A DNA stretch of 64,000 nucleotides from positions 30,509-94,508 of the forward strand of contig JAEEVW010000011.1 of assembly GCA_016291085.1 (NCBI GenBank). Reading direction: 5' to 3'. Source of the stretch: Prevotella sp. (GTDB taxonomy: Bacteria; Bacteroidota; Bacteroidia; Bacteroidales; Bacteroidaceae). How positions within the stretch are numbered: position 1 is the first letter of the stretch; every line of letters begins with the position of its first letter. Positions 27,378-36,732 of the stretch are shown here, one piece after another. Below the pieces are notes generated by a model, which was not told where the DNA came from, did no database searches, and saw nothing but the letters and a program-made list of their open reading frames with translations. A program made the translations under genes and the position numbers.

Positions 27378-28964
27378 ATGTCAGATAAGATTAAACCAAG
27401 CGAAGTTAGTCAGGTGCTGCTCGACCAGCTGAATGGCATCACAAATGCCGAGAAGTTCGACGAGGTTGGTACTGTGCTTACCGTGAGCGACGGCGTGGCG
27501 CGCATCTATGGTCTGCGCAATGCCGAGGCCAACGAACTGCTGGAGTTCGAGAACGGCACGATGGCTATCGTGATGAACTTGGAGGAGGACAATGTCGGCT
27601 GCGTGCTGCTCGGTACTACTTCAGGCATCAAGGAGGGCATGGTGGTGAAGCGTACGAAGCGTATTGCCTCTATCCGAGTCAACGACAACATGCTGGGACG
27701 TGTCATCAATCCGCTGGGACAGGCTGTCGACGGCAAAGGCGACATCGATCTCGCTGATGCTTTCGAGATGCCTCTGGATCGCAAGGCTCCTGGTGTGATT
27801 TACCGTCAGCCCGTGAAGGAACCGTTACAGACAGGTCTGAAGGCTATCGACTCGATGATTCCCATTGGTCGTGGTCAGCGCGAGCTCATCATTGGCGACC
27901 GCCAGACGGGTAAGACGGCCATTGCTGTTGATACCATCATCAACCAGAAAAGTTTCTATGAGGCAGGCAAGCCTGTATACTGTATTTATGTGGCCATCGG
28001 TCAGAAAGCCTCGACCGTTGCTACCCTCGTGCAGACGCTGAAGGAGCACGGAGCTATGCCGTACACCATTGTGGTGGCTGCTACTGCTGCCGATCCAGCA
28101 GCTATGCAGTACTACGCACCATTTGCCGGTGCCGCTATTGGTGAGTACTTCCGCGACCGCGGTCTGCCCGCACTGGTCGTTTACGACGACCTGTCGAAAC
28201 AGGCAGTTGCTTATCGTGAGGTATCGCTGATTCTGCGTCGTCCCTCTGGTCGTGAGGCCTATCCCGGTGACGTGTTCTACCTGCATAGCCGTCTGTTGGA
28301 GCGTGCTGCAAAGATGAACGAACAGCAGGAGGTAGCCGAACAGATGAACGACCTGCCCGAGTGTATGAAGGGTCATGTGAAGGGTGGTGGCTCACTCACT
28401 GCTCTGCCTATCATCGAGACGCAGGCTGGAGACGTGTCGGCTTATATCCCCACGAATGTGATTTCTATCACTGATGGTCAGATCTTCTTGGAGTCTGACC
28501 TCTTCAACCAGGGCTTCCGTCCCGCCATCAACGTCGGTATCTCGGTATCCCGTGTGGGTGGTTCGGCACAGATTAAGTCCATGAAGAAGGTGGCCGGTAC
28601 GCTGAAGATCGACCAGGCTCAGTATCGTGAGTTGGAGGCCTTCTCGAAGTTCTCGAGTGATATGGATGCGGTGACGGCAATGACCCTCGACCGCGGACGT
28701 AAGAACAACCAGCTGTTGATTCAGCCGCAGTACAGTCCCATGCCCGTTGGTGAACAGGTGGCTATCTTGTATTGTGGAGTACACGGCCTGATGCGCGATG
28801 TGCCCATCGATAAGGTGCGCGAGTGCCAGACGGCATTCCTTGACAAGTTACGTTCTTCGGCTCCTGAGGTTATCGAGACGCTGGCAGCAGGTAACATTGA
28901 CGATGCTACGACCCAGAAGATCGAGGCTGTAATGGCCGACATTGCAGGAACGTATAAAGCTTGA
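27378..28964 (+). CDS. atpA: ATP synthase F1 subunit alpha
   Basis: 528 residues; non-catalytic nucleotide-binding F1 subunit. Walker [29 protein letters not shown], and [16 protein letters not shown] with the arginine that reaches the beta active site. Confidence 0.98.
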   Translation: MSDKIKPSEVSQVLLDQLNGITNAEKFDEVGTVLTVSDGVARIYGLRNAEANELLEFENGTMAIVMNLEEDNVGCVLLGTTSGIKEGMVVKRTKRIASIRVNDNMLGRVINPLGQAVDGKGDIDLADAFEMPLDRKAPGVIYRQPVKEPLQTGLKAIDSMIPIGRGQRELIIGDRQTGKTAIAVDTIINQKSFYEAGKPVYCIYVAIGQKASTVATLVQTLKEHGAMPYTIVVAATAADPAAMQYYAPFAGAAIGEYFRDRGLPALVVYDDLSKQAVAYREVSLILRRPSGREAYPGDVFYLHSRLLERAAKMNEQQEVAEQMNDLPECMKGHVKGGGSLTALPIIETQAGDVSAYIPTNVISITDGQIFLESDLFNQGFRPAINVGISVSRVGGSAQIKSMKKVAGTLKIDQAQYRELEAFSKFSSDMDAVTAMTLDRGRKNNQLLIQPQYSPMPVGEQVAILYCGVHGLMRDVPIDKVRECQTAFLDKLRSSAPEVIETLAAGNIDDATTQKIEAVMADIAGTYKA

Positions 28965-28970
28965 TAGCCT

Positions 28971-29939
28971 ATGCCCAGCCTGAAAGAAATCAAAGGCCGC
29001 ATAGCCTCAGTCAACAGCACGCGCAAGATAACCTCTGCCATGAAGATGGTGGCTTCTTCCAAGCTGCACCATGCGCAGGTGGCTATCCAGAACATGCTGC
29101 CTTATGAGACCATGCTCGAGCATATTCTCAAGTCGTTCCTTGCTGCCGAGGCCGAAGCCCAGACCGTGTTTGACCAGGAGCGTCCCGTCAAGCGTGTTGC
29201 CCTTGTCGTGTTTTCCAGCAACTCCTCACTCTGCGGAGGCTTTAACTCTAATGTTATCAAGCTGATGCAGCGCACAGTTGATGCTTACGAGCAGGAGTTG
29301 GGTAAGGGCAGTGTCGAGGTGTGGCCCATTGGCCGTAAGGTTACTGAGAAGGCTCGAAAGTTGGGTTACGATGTGAAGTGTGACCACGCTTTCCTCATCG
29401 ACCATCCCAATGTGCAGGCGTGCATCGAGATTGCGATGGAGTTAGGGCAGAAATTTGTTGATGGCGAGGTGGACCGTGTGGAGATTCTCTACCACCACTT
29501 CAAGTCGGCAGGTTCGCAGATACTGACCAACAAGCAGTTTCTGCCCATTGACATCGAGTCCGAATTGGAGCGTGACCACGAGCGTGACCTCACGTCAAAC
29601 ATTGCCACGAAGAAAGCCCAAGACTATTTGAAGAAGAATCGTCGTAAGAAGGAGGTCAAAGAGGGAGAAGTCTCTCCGCTGAACGACAATTTCATCGTCG
29701 AGCCTGATATGGACACTGTGCTCTCGCAGCTCATTCCCAAACTGGCCCATCTGATGCTTTACACGGCATTGCTCGACAGTGTCGCCTCTGAGCATGCTGC
29801 CCGTATGGTGGCTATGCAGACAGCTACAGACAATGCCGATGAGCTGCTGCGTCAGCTGAACCTGCAGTACAACAAGTCACGTCAGCAGGCCATTACTAGC
29901 GAGTTGCTCGATATAGTTGGTGGCAGTGTCAATAACTAA
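28971..29939 (+). CDS. atpG: ATP synthase F1 subunit gamma with charged insertion
   Basis: 322 residues, about 30 more than the E. coli protein. N- and C-terminal rotor helices are intact (IKGRIASVNSTRKITSAMK, and RMVAMQTATDNADELL). The extra residues form a charged insert (SNIATKKAQDYLKKNRRKKE) near position 205-235, as in other Bacteroidota. Starts 6 bases after atpA and ends the operon. Confidence 0.96.
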   Translation: MPSLKEIKGRIASVNSTRKITSAMKMVASSKLHHAQVAIQNMLPYETMLEHILKSFLAAEAEAQTVFDQERPVKRVALVVFSSNSSLCGGFNSNVIKLMQRTVDAYEQELGKGSVEVWPIGRKVTEKARKLGYDVKCDHAFLIDHPNVQACIEIAMELGQKFVDGEVDRVEILYHHFKSAGSQILTNKQFLPIDIESELERDHERDLTSNIATKKAQDYLKKNRRKKEVKEGEVSPLNDNFIVEPDMDTVLSQLIPKLAHLMLYTALLDSVASEHAARMVAMQTATDNADELLRQLNLQYNKSRQQAITSELLDIVGGSVNN

Positions 29940-29971
29940 ACTCTGCCGCCACGCGAGACAAAACGTAATCA

Positions 29972-30015
29972 CATAAAGAATGCACTCCATATTGGGGCGC
30001 ATTCTTTATGTTTTT
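29972..30015 (+). terminator. Terminator of the ATP synthase operon
   Basis: 12-bp stem CATAAAGAATGC (29972-29983) / GCATTCTTTATG (29999-30010) followed by TTTTT. Confidence 0.92.
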
Positions 30016-30023
30016 CTGTCTGG

Positions 30024-30845
30024 TTATCTTACTACTTGTGTGAATTCGGGGGCTTGTCCGTCGAGCACAATAACGTAGACTTTCATGGAGCCTGATGATG
30101 GCATCTGCTGAGCACCCAAGTCCTTGGCAGTAAACAGGTATTCCACGCCACCTGGAATGGTGCGCTGAGCCACTGATTCTGCCTTGGCATGAATCATGGG
30201 GTAACCGTCGACGGCCTTGTCGAAGATAGCTGATTCCTCAGCATTTACGGCATGCTGTTCGGGGAATGCATCGAGTTTGGTGTAGTTACCCTTTATGAAT
30301 CCACCAGCCTTCAGAAACTGGTCGACCTCATGAGGAACGGCTTTCATGCGGGCTGCACGAACACCATAGCCGGGCAGAACCTGGGCCTTAGGCTGCTTGG
30401 TGGTGAGGTCCTTGACGCTAGAGTCGAGACCACCGCTACCGAAGGTACAGAAAGGTACCAGCTTCTTACCACTCAGGTCAACCTGGCTGAGGAATGTCTC
30501 GACGGGAGGAGCATAGGTGCCAAACCAAATGGGATAGCCGAGGAAGATGACATCGTACTTTGAGAAATCAACATCGAGTGCCTGAATCTCGGGCGTGACG
30601 CCCTCCTGACGGTCCTTCATGCTGCGCGAGATGGTGGCCTGGAAATCACCGTCGTAGGGCTTGACAGGGACTATCTCCTTAAGGTCTGCGCCAAGACGAG
30701 TGGCTATTTCCTGTGCTACAGTCTTCGTATTTGAAGTTTGCGAGTAGTAAACGACGAGCGTTTTTGCCGCTTCTTTCTTCTGTCCGAAGGAAACACCAGC
30801 TACGAGCATGCCTACAATAGCCATTATTAACTTAATATTTTTCAT
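30024..30845 (-). CDS. Exported flavodoxin-like protein
   Basis: 273 residues with a signal peptide (MAIVGMLVAGVSFGQ). Flavodoxin fold: VVYYSQTSNTKTVAQEI for FMN phosphate, FLGYPIWFGTYAPP and FCTFGSGGLDSSVKDL. After the ~165-residue flavodoxin an extra C-terminal ~85-residue region of unknown role is seen. Being exported is unusual for a flavodoxin. It follows carB by 6 bases on the minus strand and is probably co-transcribed. GTG one codon upstream is possible. Confidence 0.85.
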   Translation of the reverse strand: MKNIKLIMAIVGMLVAGVSFGQKKEAAKTLVVYYSQTSNTKTVAQEIATRLGADLKEIVPVKPYDGDFQATISRSMKDRQEGVTPEIQALDVDFSKYDVIFLGYPIWFGTYAPPVETFLSQVDLSGKKLVPFCTFGSGGLDSSVKDLTTKQPKAQVLPGYGVRAARMKAVPHEVDQFLKAGGFIKGNYTKLDAFPEQHAVNAEESAIFDKAVDGYPMIHAKAESVAQRTIPGGVEYLFTAKDLGAQQMPSSGSMKVYVIVLDGQAPEFTQVVR

Positions 30846-30851
30846 CACCGT

Positions 30852-33800
30852 TTATGCGTTATATTCCTGCCAAGACTTTATCTTGATATCGTTCTGAGAG
30901 AGTGCTGTGAAGGCCTCAATATAGGCCTTGGCCAGACGGACGTTGGTCATCAGAGGAATGTTGTGGTCGATAGCGCCACGACGGATGCGGTAGCCGTTGG
31001 TAAGCTCGCGTTTCGTGTGGTTCTTAGGCACGTTGACGATAAGTGCGAACTGGTGCTGGGCAATCATGTCCATGACGTTGTTGTCGCCTTCTTCGTCGGG
31101 CCAGCAGACGGCTGTGGCGGGGACGCCATTATCGTTGAAGAATTTGGCAGTACCACCGGTAGCATAAACCTTATAGCCTTTTTTGACCAGTTGAAGTGCA
31201 GGCTCTAAGAGCGACACCTTACCCTTGGCAGCACCTGACGAAATCAGGATGTTAGAGCCTGCTTCCGGCAGACGGTAGCCAGTAGCAATCAGGGCATTGA
31301 GCATTGCCTCGTTGAGATCGTCGCCCAAGCAACCAACCTCACCGGTTGACGACATGTCGACACCGAGCACGGGATCGGCATTCTGCAGACGTGCAAACGA
31401 GAACTGGCTGGCCTTGACACCAATGCGGTCGATGTCAAACTCACTACTATCTGGACGAGAGTAGGGAGCATCGAGCATGATCTTCGTAGCAGTCTCGATG
31501 AAGTTGCGCTTCAGAATCTTCGATACGAAGGGGAATGAACGCGATGCACGCAGGTTGCACTCGATAACCTTTACCTCGCGGTTCTTAGCCAAGAACTGAA
31601 TATTGAATGGTCCGCTGATATTGAGCTCTTTCGCAATCTTACGAGAAATCTTCTTAATCTGACGAATGGTAGAGAAGTAGATGTGCTGAGCGGGGAACAC
31701 CATGGTGGCGTCGCCGGAGTGTACACCGGCATACTCTACGTGCTCAGAGATGGCATACTCGACAACCTCGCCCTTATCGGCAACGGCATCGAACTCAATC
31801 TCCTTAGTCTCGGTCATGAACTTCGATACAACAACGGGGAACTCCTTCGATACCTCGGTAGCCATATTGAGGAAGCGGTGCAGCTCTTCTTCGTCGTAGC
31901 AGACATTCATGGCCGCACCTGAGAGCACGTAGGAAGGACGTACAAGCACGGGATAGCCTACCTCCTCGACGAACTCCTTGACATCGTCGAACGAGGTCAG
32001 CGCACGCCAACGTGGCTGGTCGATGCCCAGCTTGTCGAGCATGGCGGAGAATTTGTCACGGTTCTCTGCACGGTCGATGTCGACGGGGGAAGTGCCCAGC
32101 ACGGGAACACCCTGACGGTGCAGTTTCATGGCGAGGTTGTTTGGAATCTGTCCACCCACGCTGACGATGACACCACGCGGTGACTCGAGGTCGATGACAT
32201 CGAGGACTCGTTCGAGTGATAACTCGTCGAAATACAGACGGTCACACATATCGTAGTCAGTAGAAACCGTCTCGGGGTTGTAGTTAATCATGATCGACTT
32301 GTAACCCAGTTTGCGGGCAGTATTGATGGCATTAACTGAACACCAGTCGAACTCCACAGAGCTACCAATACGATAAGCACCAGAGCCAAGTACAATGACT
32401 GACTTCTCATTTTTATAATAAGAAATGTCATGTACGGGCGTGTAGGGCTTGCCGTCGGGTGTAGCAAAAGCCGGCGTGTGGGTGTAGGTGAAATACAGGT
32501 AGTTTGTCAGCTCGGGATGCTCGCTGGCAACGGTGGGGATACGCTTAACAGACGGCATGATACCTTGCTGCTTGCGATACTGGCGAACGGCCAGATTCTC
32601 TTTCTCCATGTTGCCTCCTTGGGGCTTCAGTACGAAGCGGGCAATCTGGAAGTCAGAGAAACCACACTGCTTCACTTCGAGCAGCAACTCGTTGGGCAGT
32701 TCCTCAAGCTTGTTATACTTCTGCAGTTCGTGTTTCAGGTCGACAATATGCTTCAGACGCTCCAAGAACCACTTGTCAATTTTGGTCAATGCCTCGATGC
32801 GGTCAATGGTATAACCCTCCTCCAAAGCCTGTGCGATAGCGAAAATACGCAGGTCGGTGGGGTTGGCCAGTGCGTCATCCAAGTTATCGAACTTCGTATG
32901 GTCGTTGCCCACGAAACCGTGCATACCTTGTCCGATCATGCGCAGACCCTTCTGGATCATTTCCTCGAACGAGCGTCCGATAGACATGATTTCACCCACA
33001 GACTTCATCGATGAACCGATCTGACGGCTCACGCCTGCAAACTTGGTAAGATCCCAACGTGGAATCTTACAAATCATATAGTCGAGCGATGGAGCAACGT
33101 AGGCTGATGAGGTGGTTCCCATTTCTCCAATCTGATCGAGAGTGTATCCCAAGGCAATCTTTGCAGCAACGAAGGCAAGGGGATAACCCGTTGCTTTTGA
33201 GGCTAATGCAGAGCTTCGGCTCAAGCGAGCGTTGATCTCAATGATACGATAGTCGTTGGTCTCGGCATTAAAGGCAAACTGGATGTTGCATTCACCGACA
33301 ATATTCAGATGACGCACGCAGCGGATGGTAATGTCCTGTAGCATTTTTACCTGTTCAGGAGTCAGCGAACAAGTTGGAGCAACGACGATAGACTCACCAG
33401 TGTGGATGCCCAGCGGGTCGAAGTTCTCCATCGAGGCAACAGTGAAACAGTGGTCGTTGGCATCGCGGATGCACTCGAACTCAATTTCCTTCCAGCCTTT
33501 CAGCGATTCCTCGACCAAAATCTGAGGAGCAAAGGTAAAGGCACTCTCTGCCAGTTCCTTGAAAGCCTTTTCGTCAGGGCAGATACCACTGCCCAAACCG
33601 CCCAATGCATAGGCTGAGCGGATCATGATGGGGAAGCCGATCTCATGGGCTGCCTTCAGCGCATCCTCCATGTTTTCGACAGCGTGCGATACTGGAGTCT
33701 TCAACTGAATCTCATCCAGTTTCTTCACGAAGAGGTCACGGTCCTCCGTATTCATGATGGCTTCGACACTGGTTCCCAGCACCTCGACACCATACTCTTT

Positions 33801-34118
33801 AAGCACGCCCGTCTGATAGAGCTCCGTACCACAGTTCAAGGCCGTCTGACCACCGAAGGCCAGCAAAATGCCATTGGGGCGCTCCTTCTTGATGATTTCC
33901 GTCACGAAGTGCGTGGTAACCGGCTGAAAATACACCTTGTCGGCAATACCTTCAGAAGTCTGAATCGTAGCGATGTTGGGGTTTACTAACACGGAAGCAA
34001 TGCCTTCCTCGCGTAATGCTTTAAGTGCCTGGGAGCCAGAATAGTCAAACTCGCCAGCTTGTCCGATTTTCAAGGCACCTGAACCTAAAACAAGTACCTT
34101 TTTCATTTCCTTTTTCAT
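30852..34118 (-). CDS. carB: Carbamoyl phosphate synthase large subunit
   Basis: 1088 residues. Two homologous ATP-grasp halves (VLVLGSGALKIGQAGEFDYS at the start; VIVLGSGAYRIGSSVEFDWC in the second half) and a C-terminal MGS-like allosteric domain (ISSGAAKGKVSLLEPALQLV). It makes carbamoyl phosphate for arginine and pyrimidines with a small subunit encoded elsewhere. ATG at 34118; a second ATG four codons on is equally possible. Confidence 0.97.
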   Translation of the reverse strand: MKKEMKKVLVLGSGALKIGQAGEFDYSGSQALKALREEGIASVLVNPNIATIQTSEGIADKVYFQPVTTHFVTEIIKKERPNGILLAFGGQTALNCGTELYQTGVLKEYGVEVLGTSVEAIMNTEDRDLFVKKLDEIQLKTPVSHAVENMEDALKAAHEIGFPIMIRSAYALGGLGSGICPDEKAFKELAESAFTFAPQILVEESLKGWKEIEFECIRDANDHCFTVASMENFDPLGIHTGESIVVAPTCSLTPEQVKMLQDITIRCVRHLNIVGECNIQFAFNAETNDYRIIEINARLSRSSALASKATGYPLAFVAAKIALGYTLDQIGEMGTTSSAYVAPSLDYMICKIPRWDLTKFAGVSRQIGSSMKSVGEIMSIGRSFEEMIQKGLRMIGQGMHGFVGNDHTKFDNLDDALANPTDLRIFAIAQALEEGYTIDRIEALTKIDKWFLERLKHIVDLKHELQKYNKLEELPNELLLEVKQCGFSDFQIARFVLKPQGGNMEKENLAVRQYRKQQGIMPSVKRIPTVASEHPELTNYLYFTYTHTPAFATPDGKPYTPVHDISYYKNEKSVIVLGSGAYRIGSSVEFDWCSVNAINTARKLGYKSIMINYNPETVSTDYDMCDRLYFDELSLERVLDVIDLESPRGVIVSVGGQIPNNLAMKLHRQGVPVLGTSPVDIDRAENRDKFSAMLDKLGIDQPRWRALTSFDDVKEFVEEVGYPVLVRPSYVLSGAAMNVCYDEEELHRFLNMATEVSKEFPVVVSKFMTETKEIEFDAVADKGEVVEYAISEHVEYAGVHSGDATMVFPAQHIYFSTIRQIKKISRKIAKELNISGPFNIQFLAKNREVKVIECNLRASRSFPFVSKILKRNFIETATKIMLDAPYSRPDSSEFDIDRIGVKASQFSFARLQNADPVLGVDMSSTGEVGCLGDDLNEAMLNALIATGYRLPEAGSNILISSGAAKGKVSLLEPALQLVKKGYKVYATGGTAKFFNDNGVPATAVCWPDEEGDNNVMDMIAQHQFALIVNVPKNHTKRELTNGYRIRRGAIDHNIPLMTNVRLAKAYIEAFTALSQNDIKIKSWQEYNA

Positions 34119-34188
34119 TTAAATGCTGCGTTTTTTTTTTCCACTATTTGATCTTGCGATACAAACAATGGATTTCCATTCTGGGCTG

Positions 34189-34196
34189 CAAAGGTA
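34189..34196 (-). promoter_or_regulatory. -7 box of carB
   Basis: TACCTTTG on the minus strand, about 70 bases before the carB start; the leader ends in a run of A (T9 on the plus strand at about 34132-34140). Confidence 0.65.
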
Positions 34197-34258
34197 CGAA
34201 GATTCCCGAAAAAGACAAAGCAAAATGGTGTTTTTTTTGCACTTTTCCTTGTATTTTA

Positions 34259-34289
34259 TTGCAAATGTGAATAATTATTCGTAACTTCG
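34259..34289 (+). promoter_or_regulatory. Promoter of rnpB
   Basis: TTG (34259-34261), 20 bases, TAACTTCG (34282-34289). Predicted start near 34296, next to the first pairing arm of RNase P RNA. Confidence 0.6.
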
Positions 34290-34298
34290 CGCCCTGAA

Positions 34299-34707
34299 AG
34301 CAGTGTTCCGGTCTGTCGCTGGTGTTGCTAATGACACGAGAGGAAAGTCCGGGCAGCATAGGACACTCCACTGGTGAAAGTGCCAGCAGTTGGTGACAGC
34401 TGGAGCCGGAAGAAGAGAATGACCGCTCCGTCACTTTGACCTAGGTCAAAGAATGACTTTTAAGTCAGGTGCAAGGGTGAGAAGGTGGGGTAAGAGCCCA
34501 CCAGCCAGCGGGTAATCGCTGGGCTGTTCCGTCTGGAGGCTGCAAGTTCATGTATACCGTCGGTTGAGGGTCGTCCGCCCGAAGCCTCGTGCTACGACGG
34601 AGGGTAGAATGCTTGAGCCGTGAGGTAACCCACGGACTAGATAAATGGCAGACGTCTTTCTGGAAAGAGAGTTACAGAACCCGGCTTATAGGAGCAGTGC
34701 TTTTTTT
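34299..34707 (+). ncRNA. rnpB: RNase P RNA (class A)
   Basis: Catalytic RNA that trims tRNA 5' ends. Conserved blocks: GAGGAAAGTCCGGGC near 34341 and ACAGAACCCGGCTTA near 34675, which form the universal P4 core, and GGTAAGAGCCCACC in the specificity part. P1 pairs AGCAGTGTTCC (34299-34309) with GGAGCAGTGCT (34691-34701) with one mismatch; a T7 tract follows as terminator. Confidence 0.95.
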
Positions 34708-34718
34708 ATATAAAAGAG

Positions 34719-36026
34719 GTGAAGCGGATTATTCAATTTCTCAGAATCGGCATTTGGCGGATAACGCAGGGTGATGTATCGCCGTTGCGCTATCTTTTTG
34801 TCAATGTGCTGAAAAAGGTTTTGTTGGCGGTCCGTTTCTTTACGGCAAAACGGGTGATGACTAAGGCTTCGGCTTTGACCTATTCCACTCTGTTGGCCAT
34901 TGTTCCCATTTGTGCCGTCTTCTTTGCTATTGCCCGTGGCTTCGGTTACAACAAATATATTGAGATATGGTTCCGCGATTCGCTTTCGACGCAGCCTCAG
35001 GTGGCAGAAACCATTATTGGCTTTGTCAATAGCTATCTGGTGCATACCAAAAGCGGCATTTTTCTGGGAATCGGTCTGTTGTTCATGCTCTATACCGTTT
35101 TGATGTTGGTCAGCAATATTGAAGAGGCGTTCAATGAAATCTGGCAGGTAAAGAAGGGACGTTCGGTATTCCGAACCTTTACGGACTATTTGGCCATGTT
35201 CTTCGTGGCTCCAATCTTAATTGTCATCTCGTCGGGTATTAGCATTTTCCTTGCTACGGTGGCAGATGGCATGCCTGATTTCATGATGCTGGGCACAGCG
35301 GTAAGGTATCTGATTGACTTTGCTCCCTATGTGCTGATGTCGCTGATGTTTATCGCGCTTTACGTTTTTATGCCTAATACCCGTGTCAAGTTGTCGAGTG
35401 TCATAGTGCCTGGTATTTTGGCCGGTATTGCTATGCAGGGACTGCAGTTTGTCTATATCCATTCTCAGATATTCCTCTCCAGCTACAATGCCATCTACGG
35501 TTCTTTTGCAGCCCTGCCGCTATTCATGTTATGGACGCAGATTTCATGGACCATCTGTCTATTTGGTGCAGAATTGTGTTATACAAACCAGAATCTCGAC
35601 TATTATGATTATGATGCGAATTCGGGTGAAATAAGCCATCGTTACAAGATTTTGCTTTGTTCATTGCTGATGAGCCGCATCTGCAAGCGGTTCACTAATG
35701 GCACCAAGCCTTATACGTTGCTGGAACTGAGAGAAGAAACCACCATTCCCATCCGTTTCGTAACCGATTTAATATATGAACTGATTGATGCTGGAATGTT
35801 GATTGAAATTACCAATGACGAGAAAGGTGAGGAGAGCCGTTTCGTTCCCGCAATGGATACTCAGAATCTGACGTTAGGTACCATGATTGACCGTTTGGAA
35901 TCACGTGGACAATGGAAGATAGATCTTGACATTAGCAAACACTTCTCAGATCGCTGGTTAGAAGCCATAGAAATGAGGTCTAACTATCTGAAAGACAGCC
36001 GAAATATTCTTTTGCAGGATCTTTAG
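34719..36026 (+). CDS. YihY/BrkB-family membrane protein
   Basis: 435 residues. The first ~290 form a six-segment membrane domain of the YihY/BrkB family (ASALTYSTLLAIVPICAVFF, YNAIYGSFAALPLFMLWTQI); the last ~130 are a cytosolic extension with a winged-helix-like look (LLELREETTIPIRFVTDLIY). Function of the family is not settled. The start is a GTG with a purine-rich AAAAGAGG just before it. It begins only 12 bases after the rnpB terminator, so it may depend on read-through. Confidence 0.88.
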   Translation: MKRIIQFLRIGIWRITQGDVSPLRYLFVNVLKKVLLAVRFFTAKRVMTKASALTYSTLLAIVPICAVFFAIARGFGYNKYIEIWFRDSLSTQPQVAETIIGFVNSYLVHTKSGIFLGIGLLFMLYTVLMLVSNIEEAFNEIWQVKKGRSVFRTFTDYLAMFFVAPILIVISSGISIFLATVADGMPDFMMLGTAVRYLIDFAPYVLMSLMFIALYVFMPNTRVKLSSVIVPGILAGIAMQGLQFVYIHSQIFLSSYNAIYGSFAALPLFMLWTQISWTICLFGAELCYTNQNLDYYDYDANSGEISHRYKILLCSLLMSRICKRFTNGTKPYTLLELREETTIPIRFVTDLIYELIDAGMLIEITNDEKGEESRFVPAMDTQNLTLGTMIDRLESRGQWKIDLDISKHFSDRWLEAIEMRSNYLKDSRNILLQDL

Positions 36027-36112
36027 TACTCCAAATAGTTATTACCATCTAATTATTTGACAGTTTTAATGTTTTTTTGCAAATATTTTAACGATATGTG
36101 GAATTTTTTTTG

Positions 36113-36120
36113 TATATTTG
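36113..36120 (+). promoter_or_regulatory. -7 box of the AraC/H1-tail operon
   Basis: TATATTTG, 36 bases before the ATG at 36157. Confidence 0.65.
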
Positions 36121-36156
36121 CATCGTAAATTAATAATTCACCTTAACAATTAGGGT

Positions 36157-36732
36157 ATGACGAAGTATAACATTACTGCAAAAAAGGAAAAAGAGGCTCA
36201 TTACCGGAGTCTCGTTAACCCTAAGTTGATGGACGAGATGAAGGAGAAGATCAACCACATCATCGTCATGGAAAAAAAGTACTTAGACAAAGATTATTCA
36301 GCCAGGAAACTTGCCGAAGACTTAGGAACTAACACTCGTTACATTTCCGCGGTAGTCAATGTACGATTCCACATGAACTACACTTCGTTCATCAACAAAT
36401 TCCGTATTGAAGAGGCCATGGCCATTCTCGTAGATCGCAGATACCAGAAGCTGCGTATGGAGGAGGTTAGCGACATGGTTGGTTTTTCAAACAGGCAGTC
36501 GTTCTATGCATCGTTCTTCAAGATGATGAATATGACGCCTCGTCAATATCGTCTTCAGCAACTTGCCCTGCATCCGGAGGAAAAAGCTAAGGAGCCTGTC
36601 AAACCTTCTAAGGTTAAAGCTAAAGCCAAGGCCAAGGCCAAGGCTAAGGCTTCAAAGGCTAAAGCTAAGACTTCTAAAAAGGCTAAGACTTCTGCGAAAG
36701 GTACCAAAAGGAGGGTGAAAGTTGCGAAATGA
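36157..36732 (+). CDS. AraC-type DNA-binding protein with histone-H1-like tail
   Basis: 191 residues, no sensor domain. Residues ~35-135 form an AraC double helix-turn-helix (YSARKLAEDLGTNTRYISAV, VSDMVGFSNRQSFYASFFKM, MTPRQYR). From ~150 to the end the chain is almost only Lys, Ala, Ser and Thr, built from AAGGCC/AAGGCT hexamers at 36613-36710, like histone H1 and bacterial H1-like proteins. Such tails bind DNA non-specifically, so it may act as a nucleoid-associated or global regulator. Its last 4 bases overlap the DPP III start. Confidence 0.85.
   Translation: MTKYNITAKKEKEAHYRSLVNPKLMDEMKEKINHIIVMEKKYLDKDYSARKLAEDLGTNTRYISAVVNVRFHMNYTSFINKFRIEEAMAILVDRRYQKLRMEEVSDMVGFSNRQSFYASFFKMMNMTPRQYRLQQLALHPEEKAKEPVKPSKVKAKAKAKAKAKASKAKAKTSKKAKTSAKGTKRRVKVAK

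Noticed and set aside
32430..33014. 194-codon plus-strand frame
   Set aside because: Shadow of carB.
34144..34434. 96-codon minus-strand frame
   Set aside because: Covers the carB promoter region and the start of RNase P RNA.
34589..34774. 61-codon plus-strand frame
   Set aside because: Lies within RNase P RNA.
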